Part shown: in pieces, positions 47,355 through 56,009 of the stretch
Layout: every line of letters begins with the position of its first letter
Position numbering within the stretch: position 1 is the stretch's first letter
DNA from: Massilia sp. Leaf139
Lineage (GTDB): Bacteria > Pseudomonadota > Gammaproteobacteria > Burkholderiales > Burkholderiaceae_D
DNA length: 64,000 bases
Assembly: GCF_001424165.1 (NCBI RefSeq)
Contig: NZ_LMOJ01000001.1
Span: 833,194-897,193 of the forward strand
Direction: 5' to 3'
Translations under genes and position numbers: made by a program
Notes under the pieces: generated by a model
Database searches by the model: none
What the model saw: the letters and a program-made list of their open reading frames with translations, nothing else
What the model was told of the DNA's origin: nothing

Positions 47355-48275
47355 ATGGAATTTTCGTTCGAGATCGTCGCACTTGTCATCTTCGTCATTG
47401 CCATCGTGTTCGTCTTCAAGACGATCAATGTCGTGCCGCAGCAGCACGCCTGGGTGGTCGAACGCCTCGGCAAATACCACGCAACGCTGGCGCCGGGCCT
47501 GAACATCGTGATTCCCTTCGTCGATCGCATCGCCTACAAGCACGTGCTCAAGGAAATCCCGCTCGACGTGCCGCCCCAGGTCTGCATCACCAAGGACAAC
47601 ACGCAATTGCAGGTGGACGGCATCCTGTACTTCCAAGTGACGGACGCGATGCGCGCCTCCTACGGCGCCTCGAACTACATCCAGGCCATCACCCAGCTGG
47701 CGCAGACGACGCTGCGCTCGGTGATCGGCAAGATGGAACTGGATAAAACCTTCGAGGAGCGCGACCACATCAACACCACCATCGTCAACGCCATCGACGA
47801 GTCGGCCGCGAACTGGGGCGTGAAAGTGCTGCGCTACGAGATCAAGGATCTGACGCCGCCGGCCGAGATCCTGCATTCGATGCAGCGCCAGATCACGGCC
47901 GAGCGCGAGAAGCGGGCATTGATCGCCGCGTCCGAAGGCCGGCGCCAGGAACAGATCAACATCGCTTCGGGCGAACGCGAAGCGGCCATCGCACGCTCGG
48001 AAGGCGAGCGCCAGGCCGCGATCAACCGCGCCCAGGGCGAGGCCAACGCCATCGTCGCCCTGGCCGAAGCCAGCGCCACCGCGCTGCGCCAGGTGGGCGC
48101 GGCGATCCGCGAACCGGGCGGTGAGGACGCGATGAATTTGCGCGTGGCCGAGCACTATGTCGACGCCTTCGGCAACCTGGCCAAGACGAATAACTCGATC
48201 ATCGTGCCGGCCAACCTGGGCGAGATGAGCGGCCTGATCGCCAGCGCGCTGCACATCGTGAAGACGCAGAAATGA
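47355..48275 (+). CDS. SPFH/stomatin-like protein (QmcA type)
   Basis: A 306-residue protein: one N-terminal membrane anchor (about 5-24), an SPFH/PHB domain (about 25-190, VVERLGKYHATLAPGLN, DNTQLQVDGILYFQV) and an Ala/Glu/Arg-rich coiled coil (about 190-250) for oligomerisation. Length and motifs match QmcA (YbbK). It forms a unit with the NfeD-like gene upstream. Its stop overlaps the SDR gene start (ATGA). Confidence 0.95.
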   Translation: MEFSFEIVALVIFVIAIVFVFKTINVVPQQHAWVVERLGKYHATLAPGLNIVIPFVDRIAYKHVLKEIPLDVPPQVCITKDNTQLQVDGILYFQVTDAMRASYGASNYIQAITQLAQTTLRSVIGKMELDKTFEERDHINTTIVNAIDESAANWGVKVLRYEIKDLTPPAEILHSMQRQITAEREKRALIAASEGRRQEQINIASGEREAAIARSEGERQAAINRAQGEANAIVALAEASATALRQVGAAIREPGGEDAMNLRVAEHYVDAFGNLAKTNNSIIVPANLGEMSGLIASALHIVKTQK

Positions 48276-49081
48276 GCCGCGTCATCGTGATTACCGGCGC
48301 CTCGGACGGCATCGGCGCCGAGATCGCGCGCCAATTGGCGGCGAAAGAGGGCGCGGGCGTCGCACTGGTGCTGGCCGCCCGCAATGCAGCCCAGCTCGAC
48401 GCCGTTGCGGCCGAATGCGCCGCCTTCGGTGCGCAGACGCTGTGCGTGCCGACCGACGTCGGCGTGCAGATCCAGTGCCGCCGGCTGGTCATCAGCGCCG
48501 TCGAACGCTTCGGGCGCATCGACGTCCTGGTCAACAATGCGGGCCGTTCGGCGCATGCGCTGTTCGAGGAGGTCGAGGATCTGGGCTGGTACGAAGAACT
48601 GATGCGGGTGAACCTGTGGGGCAGCGTCTGGTGCACCCAGGCCGCGCTGCCGCATCTGAAGGCCATGCGCGGCAGCATCGTCGCGGTGTCGTCGCTGGCC
48701 GGGCTGGTGGGCGTGCCGCGACGAACTGCCTACAGCGCGACCAAGTTCGCGATGACGGGCTTTTTCGAGGCGCTGCGGGCGGAGCTCAAGGGTGCGGGGG
48801 TGAGCGTGACGACGGCCTATCCGGGCGTGGTCGCCACGAAAATCCGCTACCGCGGCTTCAATGCGCAGGGCGAGACGGCCGGTGCGAGCGGCTTGAAGGA
48901 AGAGGATGCGATGAGCGTGGAGGAATGCGCGCGCTTGATCATCGAGGGGATGGATGCGCGCCGGCGCGAGGTGGTGATGACGGCGAAGGGGAAGCTGGGG
49001 CGCTTCCTCAAGCTGCTGGCGCCGGGGATGGTAGAGCGGATTGCGTTGGCGGCCTTGAAGGATGACGTCAAGCCGCGTTGA
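48272..49081 (+). CDS. Short-chain dehydrogenase/reductase
   Basis: A 269-residue classical SDR. The nucleotide-binding motif is TGASDGIG (8-15), NNAGRSAH follows, and the catalytic Tyr-Lys pair lies in AYSATKFAM with Ser in VSSLAG. The C-terminus has a hydrophobic segment (LAPGMVERIALAAL) that could touch a membrane. Substrate and cofactor preference cannot be read. It is translationally coupled to the stomatin-like gene, an unusual partner that suggests a lipid-related substrate only as speculation. Confidence 0.93.
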   Translation: MSRVIVITGASDGIGAEIARQLAAKEGAGVALVLAARNAAQLDAVAAECAAFGAQTLCVPTDVGVQIQCRRLVISAVERFGRIDVLVNNAGRSAHALFEEVEDLGWYEELMRVNLWGSVWCTQAALPHLKAMRGSIVAVSSLAGLVGVPRRTAYSATKFAMTGFFEALRAELKGAGVSVTTAYPGVVATKIRYRGFNAQGETAGASGLKEEDAMSVEECARLIIEGMDARRREVVMTAKGKLGRFLKLLAPGMVERIALAALKDDVKPR

Positions 49082-49090
49082 TGCGAGGGT

Positions 49091-49180
49091 GTGAACGCGG
49101 GCATGCCCGCCCTACGTTATGGAACGGTCTCGATTCTTGTCGAGACAGCTGTGTACCGTAGGGCGGGCATGCCCGCGTTC
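49091..49180. repeat. Inverted pair of dispersed palindromes (GGGCATGCCC type)
   Basis: Copies at 49091-49116 (GTGAACGCG, GGCATGCC, CGCCCTACG) and 49157-49180 (CGTAGGGCG, GGCATGCC, CGCGTTC) face each other. The spacer holds its own small hairpin, GTCTCGA...TCGAGAC (49127-49147), and CTGTGTACCG, matching the linker of the 4.1 kb element. About 270 bases from here to the TonB receptor hold only repeat sequence. Confidence 0.88.
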
Positions 49181-49350
49181 TTCGCGTGATCGGTTCCGGC
49201 GTTTGCCAATAATCCGCACCCGTCGTATCCGAAAACGGGGGGGCGGATCGCATTAGCGGCGTTGACGGATGACGTCGAGCCGCGTTGATGCGGCTGTTTG
49301 AACGCGTGGTGCACAACCGTCGCGGTAAAAATCGAGACCGTGGCATAAGG

Positions 49351-49416
49351 TACGGGGTCATGGAGGCCAATGGCCTCCATGACGGGTTCACCGGGCTCCC
49401 CGAGCCCACGCGTTAG
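49351..49416. repeat. Dispersed element with extra covarying hairpin
   Basis: After TACGG there is a near-perfect hairpin (49357-49383; arms GTCATGGAGGCCA and TGGCCTCCATGAC), then TTCACC and a second palindrome GGGCTCCCCGAGCCC (49393-49407) with the ACGCGTTAGG flank. The same two-hairpin unit, with different but complementary bases in both stems, is at 60896-60960. A related AATCGAGACCGTGG tract precedes it at 49330-49343. Confidence 0.85.
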
Positions 49417-49457
49417 GTCGCTTGATCCGCTCCGGCTCCCGCACCATCACACGTCGC

Positions 49458-51665
49458 TCAAAAATCCACCGACCCCGACACCGTGATCGTCCGGGGCGCA
49501 CCCGCCACCAGATACCCGAAGTTCGGATACCCACCCGACGACGCCCAATAATTCTTGTCCGCGACGTTATCGATGCGCGCGCGCAGCGTCACGTCGCGCT
49601 CCAGCAGGCGCGTGGCCCAGGTCGCGCCGATGTCGAGGCGGTTCCAGGACGGCAGCTTCTGCAGGTTGGCGGCGTCGGCGAACTGGGTGCCGGTGTGCAC
49701 CGCGCGCGCGTTCAGGGCCAGGCCCGGCACGCCCGGCACGTCCCAGTCGGCGCCCAGGTTCAGCTGGATTTCCGGCACGCCGATGGCTTCGCGGCCGTCG
49801 GTCAGGCCGCCATTGGTGCGGCGTTGCTGGGTTTCCAGCAGGGTGGCGCCGCCCAGCAGGCGCAGGCCCTTGGCCGGCATGCCGAAGACCGACAGTTCTA
49901 GCCCGCGGTTGCGCTGCTCGCCGAACAGGCCGAAGGTATTGTTCGACACATAGGTTTGCGGCTGGCCGGTCGTGAACAGGGCTGCGCTGGCGCCGAACTT
50001 GCCGGCATCGACCTTCACACCGACTTCCTTCTGGCGCGAGACATAGGGCGCGAACACGGCGCCCTGGTTGTTCAGGCGCGGGCCGAAGCCGCCGTTGCTG
50101 GCGACCACACCCTTTTGCAGCGCTTCGATATAGTTCGCGTACAGCGACAGGCCCGGGATCGGCTTGTAGACCAGGCCGATTACCGGCGTGTTCGCCGTGG
50201 AGTCGTAGTCGGGGGTCGGCGCGCCGGTGCCGTAGGCGAAGGCGGCGTCGCGGATACGCTGGTGGCGCAGGCCGAGCGTGAGCAGCACTTTATCGTCCGC
50301 GAAGGCGAGGGTGTCGGCGATCGCAGCGCTGCTGAGGATGGTGCGCTGGATCCGTACCGGGTTGGCCAGGTTACCGCCGGTGAAGAAGGTGTTCGAGGGC
50401 GCGGCGCTGACGATCGGACGGTAGATGTTGGTCGCGAAGCCGGCGAAATCGCTCATCGCATAGGCGTTGTACTGCTCGTTGTAGTTGGCCGACACCGTGG
50501 CCGCGACATTGTGCTTCACAAGCCCGGTGCGCAGTTCGGTGCGCGCGCCGATCTCGCCGGTGCGCACGCGGTCGACGCGCACGTTGTCGAAGCGGGTCAT
50601 GACGGCGCCGCCGTCGAGGGCCGTGACGGTGGCCGAAGACAGCACGTTCGATTCGTTGCCCTTGCGCGCGCCCAGCGCGGCCCATGCCACCGCGCCGCCC
50701 GGCAGGTCGACCTCCGCGCGCAGGGTGCCGAAGACGTCGCGTTCCTTCGATTCCGTCCAGGGCTGGGCCCAGTTGCTGTCGGCGTCGGGCGCTGCGATGA
50801 TCGGCAGGCCGGCGTTGACGGTCACGCTCGGGCGCGCGTTCATCAGCTTGTGGTTCTGGTAGCCGGCGTCGGCGGAGACACGGAAGTCGCGGCCGCGGTA
50901 GTCGGCCCCGATCGAGAACACGCCCAGTTCGCGCTCTTCGCCCTCGATCGCCGTTTCGCCGTCGCGGCGCACGGCATTGATGCGCAGGCCGGCGCGGCCT
51001 TCGGGCCCGAAGCGACGCGCCACGTCCGCGGCGGCATAGGCCTGGCCGCCGCTTTCGACGCCGAGCGTGACCTGGTTCAGCGGCTTGTTCGGCGCGCGTT
51101 TGGGCAGCAGGTTGATCATGCCGCCGATCCCGCCGTTGCCCGGCGCGGCGCCGTTGACGAAGCTGTTCGCGCCGCGGAACACTTCCACGCGCTCGAGCAG
51201 TTCGGAGGCGACGAACTGGCGCGGCAGCAAACCATATAAACCGTTATAGGCCAGGTCGTCCGAGTTGACGGCGAAGCCGCGGATCACGTACAGCTCCTGG
51301 TAGTTGCCGAAGCCGCGCGCCACCCGCACCGACGGGTCGTTCTGCACGACGTCGGCCACGCTGCGCGCCTGCTGATCCTGGATCAGGGCGTGGGTGAAAT
51401 TGGTGGTGTTGAAAGGCGCGTCCATGAAGTCGACATTGCCGAGCAGGCCGAGGCGGCCGCCGCGCGCGACCTGGCCGCCGGCGTAATCCTTGGGCAGGCC
51501 CTGGGCCGAGGCGTCGGCGGAGGCGGTCACGACGACGGTCTGGATCGGCTGCTCGGGCGTTTCCGGCGCGGTGGTCTGGGCGTTGGCTTGCGCAGCAACC
51601 AGGAGAGCGGCGCCGAAGGCGAGGGGAGTGAGGGCAAAGGTCGGGCTGAAGCGGGGCTGGTTCAT
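49458..51665 (-). CDS. TonB-dependent siderophore receptor
   Basis: A 735-residue outer-membrane receptor. The signal peptide ends near QANAQ (30). The plug domain (about 60-210) has SVADVVQNDPSVRVARG and the FRGANSFVNGAAPGNGGIGG segment typical of ferrisiderophore receptors. The rest is a 22-strand barrel ending ITVSGSVDF with terminal Phe. Two Fur-like boxes lie just upstream, supporting iron repression. The ligand is not determinable; FhuE/FpvA-like relatives take up hydroxamate or mixed siderophores. It is divergent from a PepSY protein that probably helps release the iron. Confidence 0.95.
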   Translation of the reverse strand: MNQPRFSPTFALTPLAFGAALLVAAQANAQTTAPETPEQPIQTVVVTASADASAQGLPKDYAGGQVARGGRLGLLGNVDFMDAPFNTTNFTHALIQDQQARSVADVVQNDPSVRVARGFGNYQELYVIRGFAVNSDDLAYNGLYGLLPRQFVASELLERVEVFRGANSFVNGAAPGNGGIGGMINLLPKRAPNKPLNQVTLGVESGGQAYAAADVARRFGPEGRAGLRINAVRRDGETAIEGEERELGVFSIGADYRGRDFRVSADAGYQNHKLMNARPSVTVNAGLPIIAAPDADSNWAQPWTESKERDVFGTLRAEVDLPGGAVAWAALGARKGNESNVLSSATVTALDGGAVMTRFDNVRVDRVRTGEIGARTELRTGLVKHNVAATVSANYNEQYNAYAMSDFAGFATNIYRPIVSAAPSNTFFTGGNLANPVRIQRTILSSAAIADTLAFADDKVLLTLGLRHQRIRDAAFAYGTGAPTPDYDSTANTPVIGLVYKPIPGLSLYANYIEALQKGVVASNGGFGPRLNNQGAVFAPYVSRQKEVGVKVDAGKFGASAALFTTGQPQTYVSNNTFGLFGEQRNRGLELSVFGMPAKGLRLLGGATLLETQQRRTNGGLTDGREAIGVPEIQLNLGADWDVPGVPGLALNARAVHTGTQFADAANLQKLPSWNRLDIGATWATRLLERDVTLRARIDNVADKNYWASSGGYPNFGYLVAGAPRTITVSGSVDF

Positions 51666-51698
51666 GGGGCGATATTTTTCTTGACTAAATAATTACTA

Positions 51699-51717
51699 GA
51701 TGAGAATAGGTATCATT
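51699..51717. promoter_or_regulatory. Fur-like box 1
   Basis: GATGAGAATAGGTATCATT lies in the spacer between the divergent receptor and PepSY genes, 34 bases before the receptor ATG. It matches the alternating GATAAT/ATTATC pattern of Fur sites at most outer positions. Confidence 0.65.
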
Positions 51718-51744
51718 ATTATGCGCGCAAAGCTTGCGGCTGTA

Positions 51745-51763
51745 AATGAGAACCATTATTATC
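51745..51763. promoter_or_regulatory. Fur-like box 2
   Basis: AATGAGAACCATTATTATC lies 27 bases before the PepSY protein ATG and matches the Fur consensus well (AATGAGAA and ATTATTATC arms). Two boxes in one divergent spacer suggest each gene has its own operator. Confidence 0.7.
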
Positions 51764-51789
51764 TGGGCTCAGCATCTACCATCACACCC

Positions 51790-52956
51790 ATGTCCTCGCA
51801 ATCCCTACGCCGTTGGAGCTGGATCCACAAATGGAGCAGCCTGGTCTGCACCGTCTTCATGCTCCTGCTATGCCTGACCGGCCTGCCGCTGATCTATCAC
51901 CACGAGATCGGCCACCTGCTGGGCAACGACGTGGAGGCGCCCGCCGTCGATCCGAAGGTTGGCCGCGCCAACCTGGACGAGGTCATCGCCGCCGGCCGCG
52001 CCCTGTATCCGAACAAGATCATGATGTACATGTCGCAAGAGGCGGACGAGCCGAATATCTGGAACGTCACCCTGGGCGACCATCCGACCGACGAACACTA
52101 CAAGCCGATCGCCGTCGACGCGCGCACGGCCAAGGTCATCACCGAGCCGGCCTTCGAGGGCGGCGCCTTCATGTCGACCATGTTCCGCCTGCACGTGGAT
52201 CTGTTCGCGGGCCTGCCGGGTAAACTCTTCCTCGGCTTCATGGGCCTGCTGCTGCTGGTCGCCATCGTCAGCGGTGTGGTGCTGTACGCGCCCTTCATGC
52301 GCAAGCAGGACTTCGGCACCGTGCGCCACGGCCGTACCAGCCGCCTGAAATGGCTCGATCTGCACAACCTGCTCGGCATCGTCACCCTGGTGTGGGCGCT
52401 GGTGGTCGGCGCGACCGGCATGGTCAACACCTGGGCCGACGTGCTGCTGAAGTACTGGCAGGCGACCGAGATCGCCGAGATGCTCGCGCCTTACCACGGC
52501 GCGCCGCCGCCGACCAAACTCGCCTCGATGGAGGACGCCGTCCGCCTGGCCGAGCGCGCCTCGCCCGGCATGCAGGTCGCCTTTGTCGCCTTCCCCGGCA
52601 CGCCCTTCGCCAGCCCGCATCACTACGGCGTCTACATGCGCGGGAACGAGGCCTTCTCGTCGCGCCTGTACAAGCCGGTGCTGATCGACGCCCAGACCGG
52701 CGCCATTACCGACCACCGCGACCTGCCGTGGTACCTGACGGCGCTCCTGATTTCGCAGCCGCTGCACTTCGGCGACTACGGCGGCGGCTGGATGCAGTTC
52801 CTGTGGGCGCTGCTCGACATCGCCACCATCGTCGTGCTGGGCAGCGGCCTGTACCTGTGGGTGCAGCGCGGCCGCGCCGTCAAGCGCCATGCCCAGGCCG
52901 TCGCGCAGAGTGGCGCACCGCTGGCCACGCCGGCCCTCGTCCGTACCGGAGATTGA
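51790..52956 (+). CDS. PepSY-domain inner-membrane protein (PiuB-like)
   Basis: A 388-residue protein with four membrane helices (about 15-37, 140-165, 190-215, 340-365) and two periplasmic PepSY-type regions. HKWSSLVCTVFMLLLCLTG at the N-terminus and WLDLHNLLGIVTLVWALVVG are typical of PepSY-associated proteins found beside siderophore receptors, where they are thought to reduce or release ferric siderophores. ATG 51790 is preferred; longer frames from 51700 or 51721 would code across the Fur boxes. The next gene starts 2 bases later. Confidence 0.9.
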   Translation: MSSQSLRRWSWIHKWSSLVCTVFMLLLCLTGLPLIYHHEIGHLLGNDVEAPAVDPKVGRANLDEVIAAGRALYPNKIMMYMSQEADEPNIWNVTLGDHPTDEHYKPIAVDARTAKVITEPAFEGGAFMSTMFRLHVDLFAGLPGKLFLGFMGLLLLVAIVSGVVLYAPFMRKQDFGTVRHGRTSRLKWLDLHNLLGIVTLVWALVVGATGMVNTWADVLLKYWQATEIAEMLAPYHGAPPPTKLASMEDAVRLAERASPGMQVAFVAFPGTPFASPHHYGVYMRGNEAFSSRLYKPVLIDAQTGAITDHRDLPWYLTALLISQPLHFGDYGGGWMQFLWALLDIATIVVLGSGLYLWVQRGRAVKRHAQAVAQSGAPLATPALVRTGD

Positions 52957-52958
52957 AG

Positions 52959-53144
52959 ATGAACAAGCGCTTCCTGCACCTGTGGGGCATGCCGATCCTG
53001 CTCGGCGTGCTCACTTCCATCGGCCTGGTCAGCGCCTTGCTGGGCGACGGGATCTGGGACATCGTGTCCGCTTTCGCGCTGGGCGTGCCGGTCGCCGTTG
53101 GAGGCTGGCACAGCCTGCGCAAGGGTGACCCGAGGACTCGCTGA
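52959..53144 (+). CDS. 61-residue membrane protein in the iron-uptake operon
   Basis: A small protein starting MNKRFLHLWGMPILLGVLTS. Two hydrophobic segments (about 9-28 and 33-50) flank a short GDGIWD turn, giving a helical hairpin; the tail is basic. The ATG follows the PepSY stop by 2 bases and has GGAG upstream, so it belongs to that operon. Similar tiny proteins accompany PepSY genes in related genomes as far as I recall, with no known function. Confidence 0.8.
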   Translation: MNKRFLHLWGMPILLGVLTSIGLVSALLGDGIWDIVSAFALGVPVAVGGWHSLRKGDPRTR

Positions 53145-53148
53145 GGCC

Positions 53149-53176
53149 AGACTTAAGTTGCCTGAAGCTTAAGTCT
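53149..53176. promoter_or_regulatory. 9-bp inverted repeat before lepB-like gene
   Basis: AGACTTAAG (53149-53157) and CTTAAGTCT (53168-53176) are perfect inverted arms 10 bases apart, with centres about 19 bases apart, close to two helical turns. No T run follows in either direction. It could be an operator for the signal peptidase gene 61 bases downstream. Confidence 0.6.
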
Positions 53177-53236
53177 CCCTAAAGGATTGCCCCGTATAAA
53201 CGTGGTCACACCAACCACAATCATCGGGAGACTGCA

Positions 53237-53908
53237 ATGAAGGGCTTCATCCGCGCAAACAAGGGTTTTATTCTGTTCATGCTGCTGTTCGGCGTGTTCC
53301 GCACGGCCGTCGCGGACTGGAACCCGATTCCCTCGGCCTCGATGCGGCCCAACCTGCTCGAAGGCGACGTCGTCTTCGTCAATCGTCTTGCCTTCAATGT
53401 CAAGGTGCCGCTCACCGACCACGTGATTACCGAGACCGGCGAGCCGCAGCGCGGCGACGTCGTCACCTTCAGCTCGCCGCGCGATGGCACGCGCCTGATC
53501 AAGCGCCTGATCGCGCTGCCGGGCGACGTGGTCGAGATGCGCGACGAAGTCCTCGTCATCAACGGCCAGCCCGCCCGTTACGACAGCGTGCAGCAGGTGA
53601 CCGAGCCGCTCGGCGCCGCCCAGGTGCCGGCGCTGCGCCTGGTCGAACATAGCGACGGCCGCACCCGCCGCGTCCAGCTGATCCCGCGCATCGACACGCC
53701 GCTGCGCGACTTCGGCCCGGTGACGGTGCCGCCCGGCCAGTACATGATGCTGGGCGATAACCGCGACAACAGCATCGATTCGCGCTACTACGGCTTCGTG
53801 CCGCGCAACCTGCTGATCGGCCGCGCCGAGCGGGTGCTGGTCTCGGCCGATACGCTGGGCAACTGGGCGCCGCGCTTCGAGCGCTTCGGGATGTCGCTGC
53901 GCGATTGA
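53237..53908 (+). CDS. lepB: Signal peptidase I (paralogue)
   Basis: A 223-residue membrane protease with one N-terminal helix (about 8-25). The Ser-Lys dyad is clear: Ser35 in PSASMRP and Lys89 in RLIKRLIALPGD; GDNRDNSIDSRYYGFV is the last conserved box. It is short and has one anchor rather than the two of E. coli LepB, and it is not beside lepA, so it is probably a second, specialised signal peptidase rather than the housekeeping copy. An inverted repeat lies just upstream. Confidence 0.93.
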   Translation: MKGFIRANKGFILFMLLFGVFRTAVADWNPIPSASMRPNLLEGDVVFVNRLAFNVKVPLTDHVITETGEPQRGDVVTFSSPRDGTRLIKRLIALPGDVVEMRDEVLVINGQPARYDSVQQVTEPLGAAQVPALRLVEHSDGRTRRVQLIPRIDTPLRDFGPVTVPPGQYMMLGDNRDNSIDSRYYGFVPRNLLIGRAERVLVSADTLGNWAPRFERFGMSLRD

Positions 53909-53919
53909 CCCTAGAGGAA

Positions 53920-54327
53920 TCAGCGCTGCGCCATGCGCGCCCGGACGACGACGACCTGTGCCAGGCGCCGATCCGGCACATAACTCATCGTCATGTCCTC
54001 GCCATCGCCTTCCTTGAAATTCATGGTGACGTTGCCGTCGCTGGAGACGAAGCGGTAGGGCGCCACCTGCACCAGCCGGATCGGCTGCCGCTCGTCGATG
54101 GCCGCGTCGATGAAGCGCGAGCTCGGGCGCACTTTCATGGTCCAGCCATTGGACATGGCGTACGAGCCGATCAGATCCTTGGCCTGGTCGGGCTGGATCC
54201 GCATCGTCTTGACGGGGGCCGTCACCTGCACGGTCGAGACCGGGTCGGGCAGGGCGCTGGAATCGGTCTGCGCAAAGGCGACGCAGGGCAGCAGTAAAGC
54301 GGAAAGCAGGAGGGGAAGCGGGCGCAT
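53920..54327 (-). CDS. Exported hypothetical protein
   Basis: A 135-residue protein with a signal peptide (MRPLPLLLSALLLPCVAFAQ). The mature part has MRIQPDQAKDLIGSYAMSNG, a single globular beta-rich region and an Arg-rich end (VVVVRARMAQR). No known domain is recognised. GAAGGAACC lies before the ATG at 54327; an in-frame start at 54357 is less likely. It is convergent with the signal peptidase gene (11-base gap). Confidence 0.75.
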   Translation of the reverse strand: MRPLPLLLSALLLPCVAFAQTDSSALPDPVSTVQVTAPVKTMRIQPDQAKDLIGSYAMSNGWTMKVRPSSRFIDAAIDERQPIRLVQVAPYRFVSSDGNVTMNFKEGDGEDMTMSYVPDRRLAQVVVVRARMAQR

Positions 54328-54622
54328 GATGGTTCCTTCGCAAGAATGGGCCGCCATGGCACGCTGGCGCTGGCGGACATCTTCAGTCTAGTAGCGGTGC
54401 AAGCGGGCACAAGGGAACTAAGCGCGGGCATCACGAAACTGTCTCGGTTCGGGAAAAGGCAGATGCAGGCGGCATGACTCGCGATTCGGCTCGATACGGC
54501 GATTTTCGTATCGTGTCGCGGGAGGCAAAACGGCCCGGCTCCCGATCGCCCCACGCAAATCTCTGTACAATTCCGGCCTTGCCCGCCGCCCCTTGCAGCG
54601 GGCGTTTCACCGAAAGTCCCCG

Positions 54623-55789
54623 ATGTACAGAACCCTCACCGTCGTCCTGGCCTGCCTCGGCATGGCCGGCGCCCTTGCGATCGATACCTATCTGCCCTCG
54701 ATGCCGGCCATCGGCCGCGACTTCGGTGTGGGGCCGGTCGCCGTGCAGCAGACGCTCTCCGTCTTCCTGTTTACCTTCGCCTTCATGATGCTGTTCTACG
54801 GCACCCTGTCGGACTCCTTCGGCCGGCGCCGCGTGATCCTCGTCGCCCTCGTGCTCTACACGATCGGCTCGGTCGGCGCTGCGTTTGCGCCCACCTTCGG
54901 CTGGCTGCTGGCCTGCCGCGCGCTGCAGGGCCTGTCGGCCGGCGCCGGCTCGGTGATCGGCCAGGCCATCGTGCAGGATCGGCTGAAGGGCGCCGAGGCG
55001 CAGAAGATGATGTCGCACATTATGATGGTGTTCGGCCTGGCGCCGGCCATCGCGCCCATCGTCGGCGGCTGGCTGCACGTGCATTTCGGCTGGCGTTCGA
55101 CCTTCGTCTTCCTGGCCGCCTTCGGCCTGCTGCTGATCGCCATGACCCTGCGCCTGCTGCCGGAGAGCCTGCCGGTCGAGAAGCGCCAGGACTTCCATCC
55201 CGGCACGATCGCGCGCAACTACCTGAAGGTGCTGCGCCATCCGCAATTCCTGCTGCTCTCGCTGTCGGTGGGCATGGCCTTCGGTGGCCTCTCGCTCTAT
55301 ATCGGCTCGGCGGCGAACTTCGTGATGGTGATCCTGGGCCTGCCGGAAACCGCCTTTGCCTGGATGTTCATCCCGCTGATCGGCGGCATGGTGCTCGGCT
55401 CGGCCTGGGGCGGCAAGCGCGCCGCGCACATGGCGCCGGGCCGCCTGAAATGGATCGGCTTCGGCACCATGGCGGTCGCCGTCGCCTTCAACATCGGCTA
55501 CAACGCCGTCTTCCCGGCTGCGATTCCCTGGGCGGTGCTGCCGCTGGCGATCTATACCTTCGGTCTCGCGGTGGCGATGCCGGCGATCCAGATGAATGCG
55601 CTGGAGCTGTTCCCGGACAACCGCGGGTTGGCCTCGTCGATGCTGGGGTTTATCCAGATGATGTCATTCGCCCTGGTATCGGGGCTGGTGGCGCCGATTC
55701 TGTTCGACAGCGCGTTCAAGCTGGCGTGCGGCGTCGGCGTGGGGCTGGTGCTGAGTTTTGGGGCGTGGCGGGCCAGTAAGCTGGCTTGA
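54623..55789 (+). CDS. Bcr/CflA-family drug exporter (MFS)
   Basis: A 388-residue inner-membrane transporter with 12 hydrophobic helices. IDTYLPSMPAIGRDFG in helix 1 and the loop motif GTLSDSFGRRRVIL between helices 2 and 3 are typical of Bcr/CflA proton antiporters; RALQGLSAGAGSVIGQAIV is the family helix-4 motif. Known members export bicyclomycin or other drugs; the substrate here is unknown. ATG 54623 is used; TTG 54593 adds ten atypical residues. Confidence 0.93.
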   Translation: MYRTLTVVLACLGMAGALAIDTYLPSMPAIGRDFGVGPVAVQQTLSVFLFTFAFMMLFYGTLSDSFGRRRVILVALVLYTIGSVGAAFAPTFGWLLACRALQGLSAGAGSVIGQAIVQDRLKGAEAQKMMSHIMMVFGLAPAIAPIVGGWLHVHFGWRSTFVFLAAFGLLLIAMTLRLLPESLPVEKRQDFHPGTIARNYLKVLRHPQFLLLSLSVGMAFGGLSLYIGSAANFVMVILGLPETAFAWMFIPLIGGMVLGSAWGGKRAAHMAPGRLKWIGFGTMAVAVAFNIGYNAVFPAAIPWAVLPLAIYTFGLAVAMPAIQMNALELFPDNRGLASSMLGFIQMMSFALVSGLVAPILFDSAFKLACGVGVGLVLSFGAWRASKLA

Positions 55790-55808
55790 GGCAGGTGGCT
55801 GCTCGGCG

Positions 55809-55950
55809 GTTACGCGTGGGCTCGGGGAGCCCACCCTACGTTACTCGACCGCCAACATCATCTTCACTGATATCGGCTGTGCACTGTACGGTGGGCTCAC
55901 CGAGCCCACGCGTTACGGTCGCGGGCGATCACTCGCGGGCATGCCCGCCC
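55809..55950. repeat. Cluster of three dispersed palindromes (two types)
   Basis: Copies at 55809-55840 (GTTACGCG, TGGGCTCGGGGAGCCCA, CCCTACG), 55886-55916 (GTACGG, TGGGCTCACCGAGCCCA, CGCGTTAC, inverted to the first) and a GGGCATGCCC-type copy around 55935-55948. Two inner-stem types stand side by side here within the same flanks. The cluster fills the gap between the exporter and smpB. Confidence 0.88.
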
Positions 55951-56009
55951 TACCTTACACGGCCTGACCCTATTGCATACCGCGCCGCCATGACGACGGC
56001 GCGCACCGG

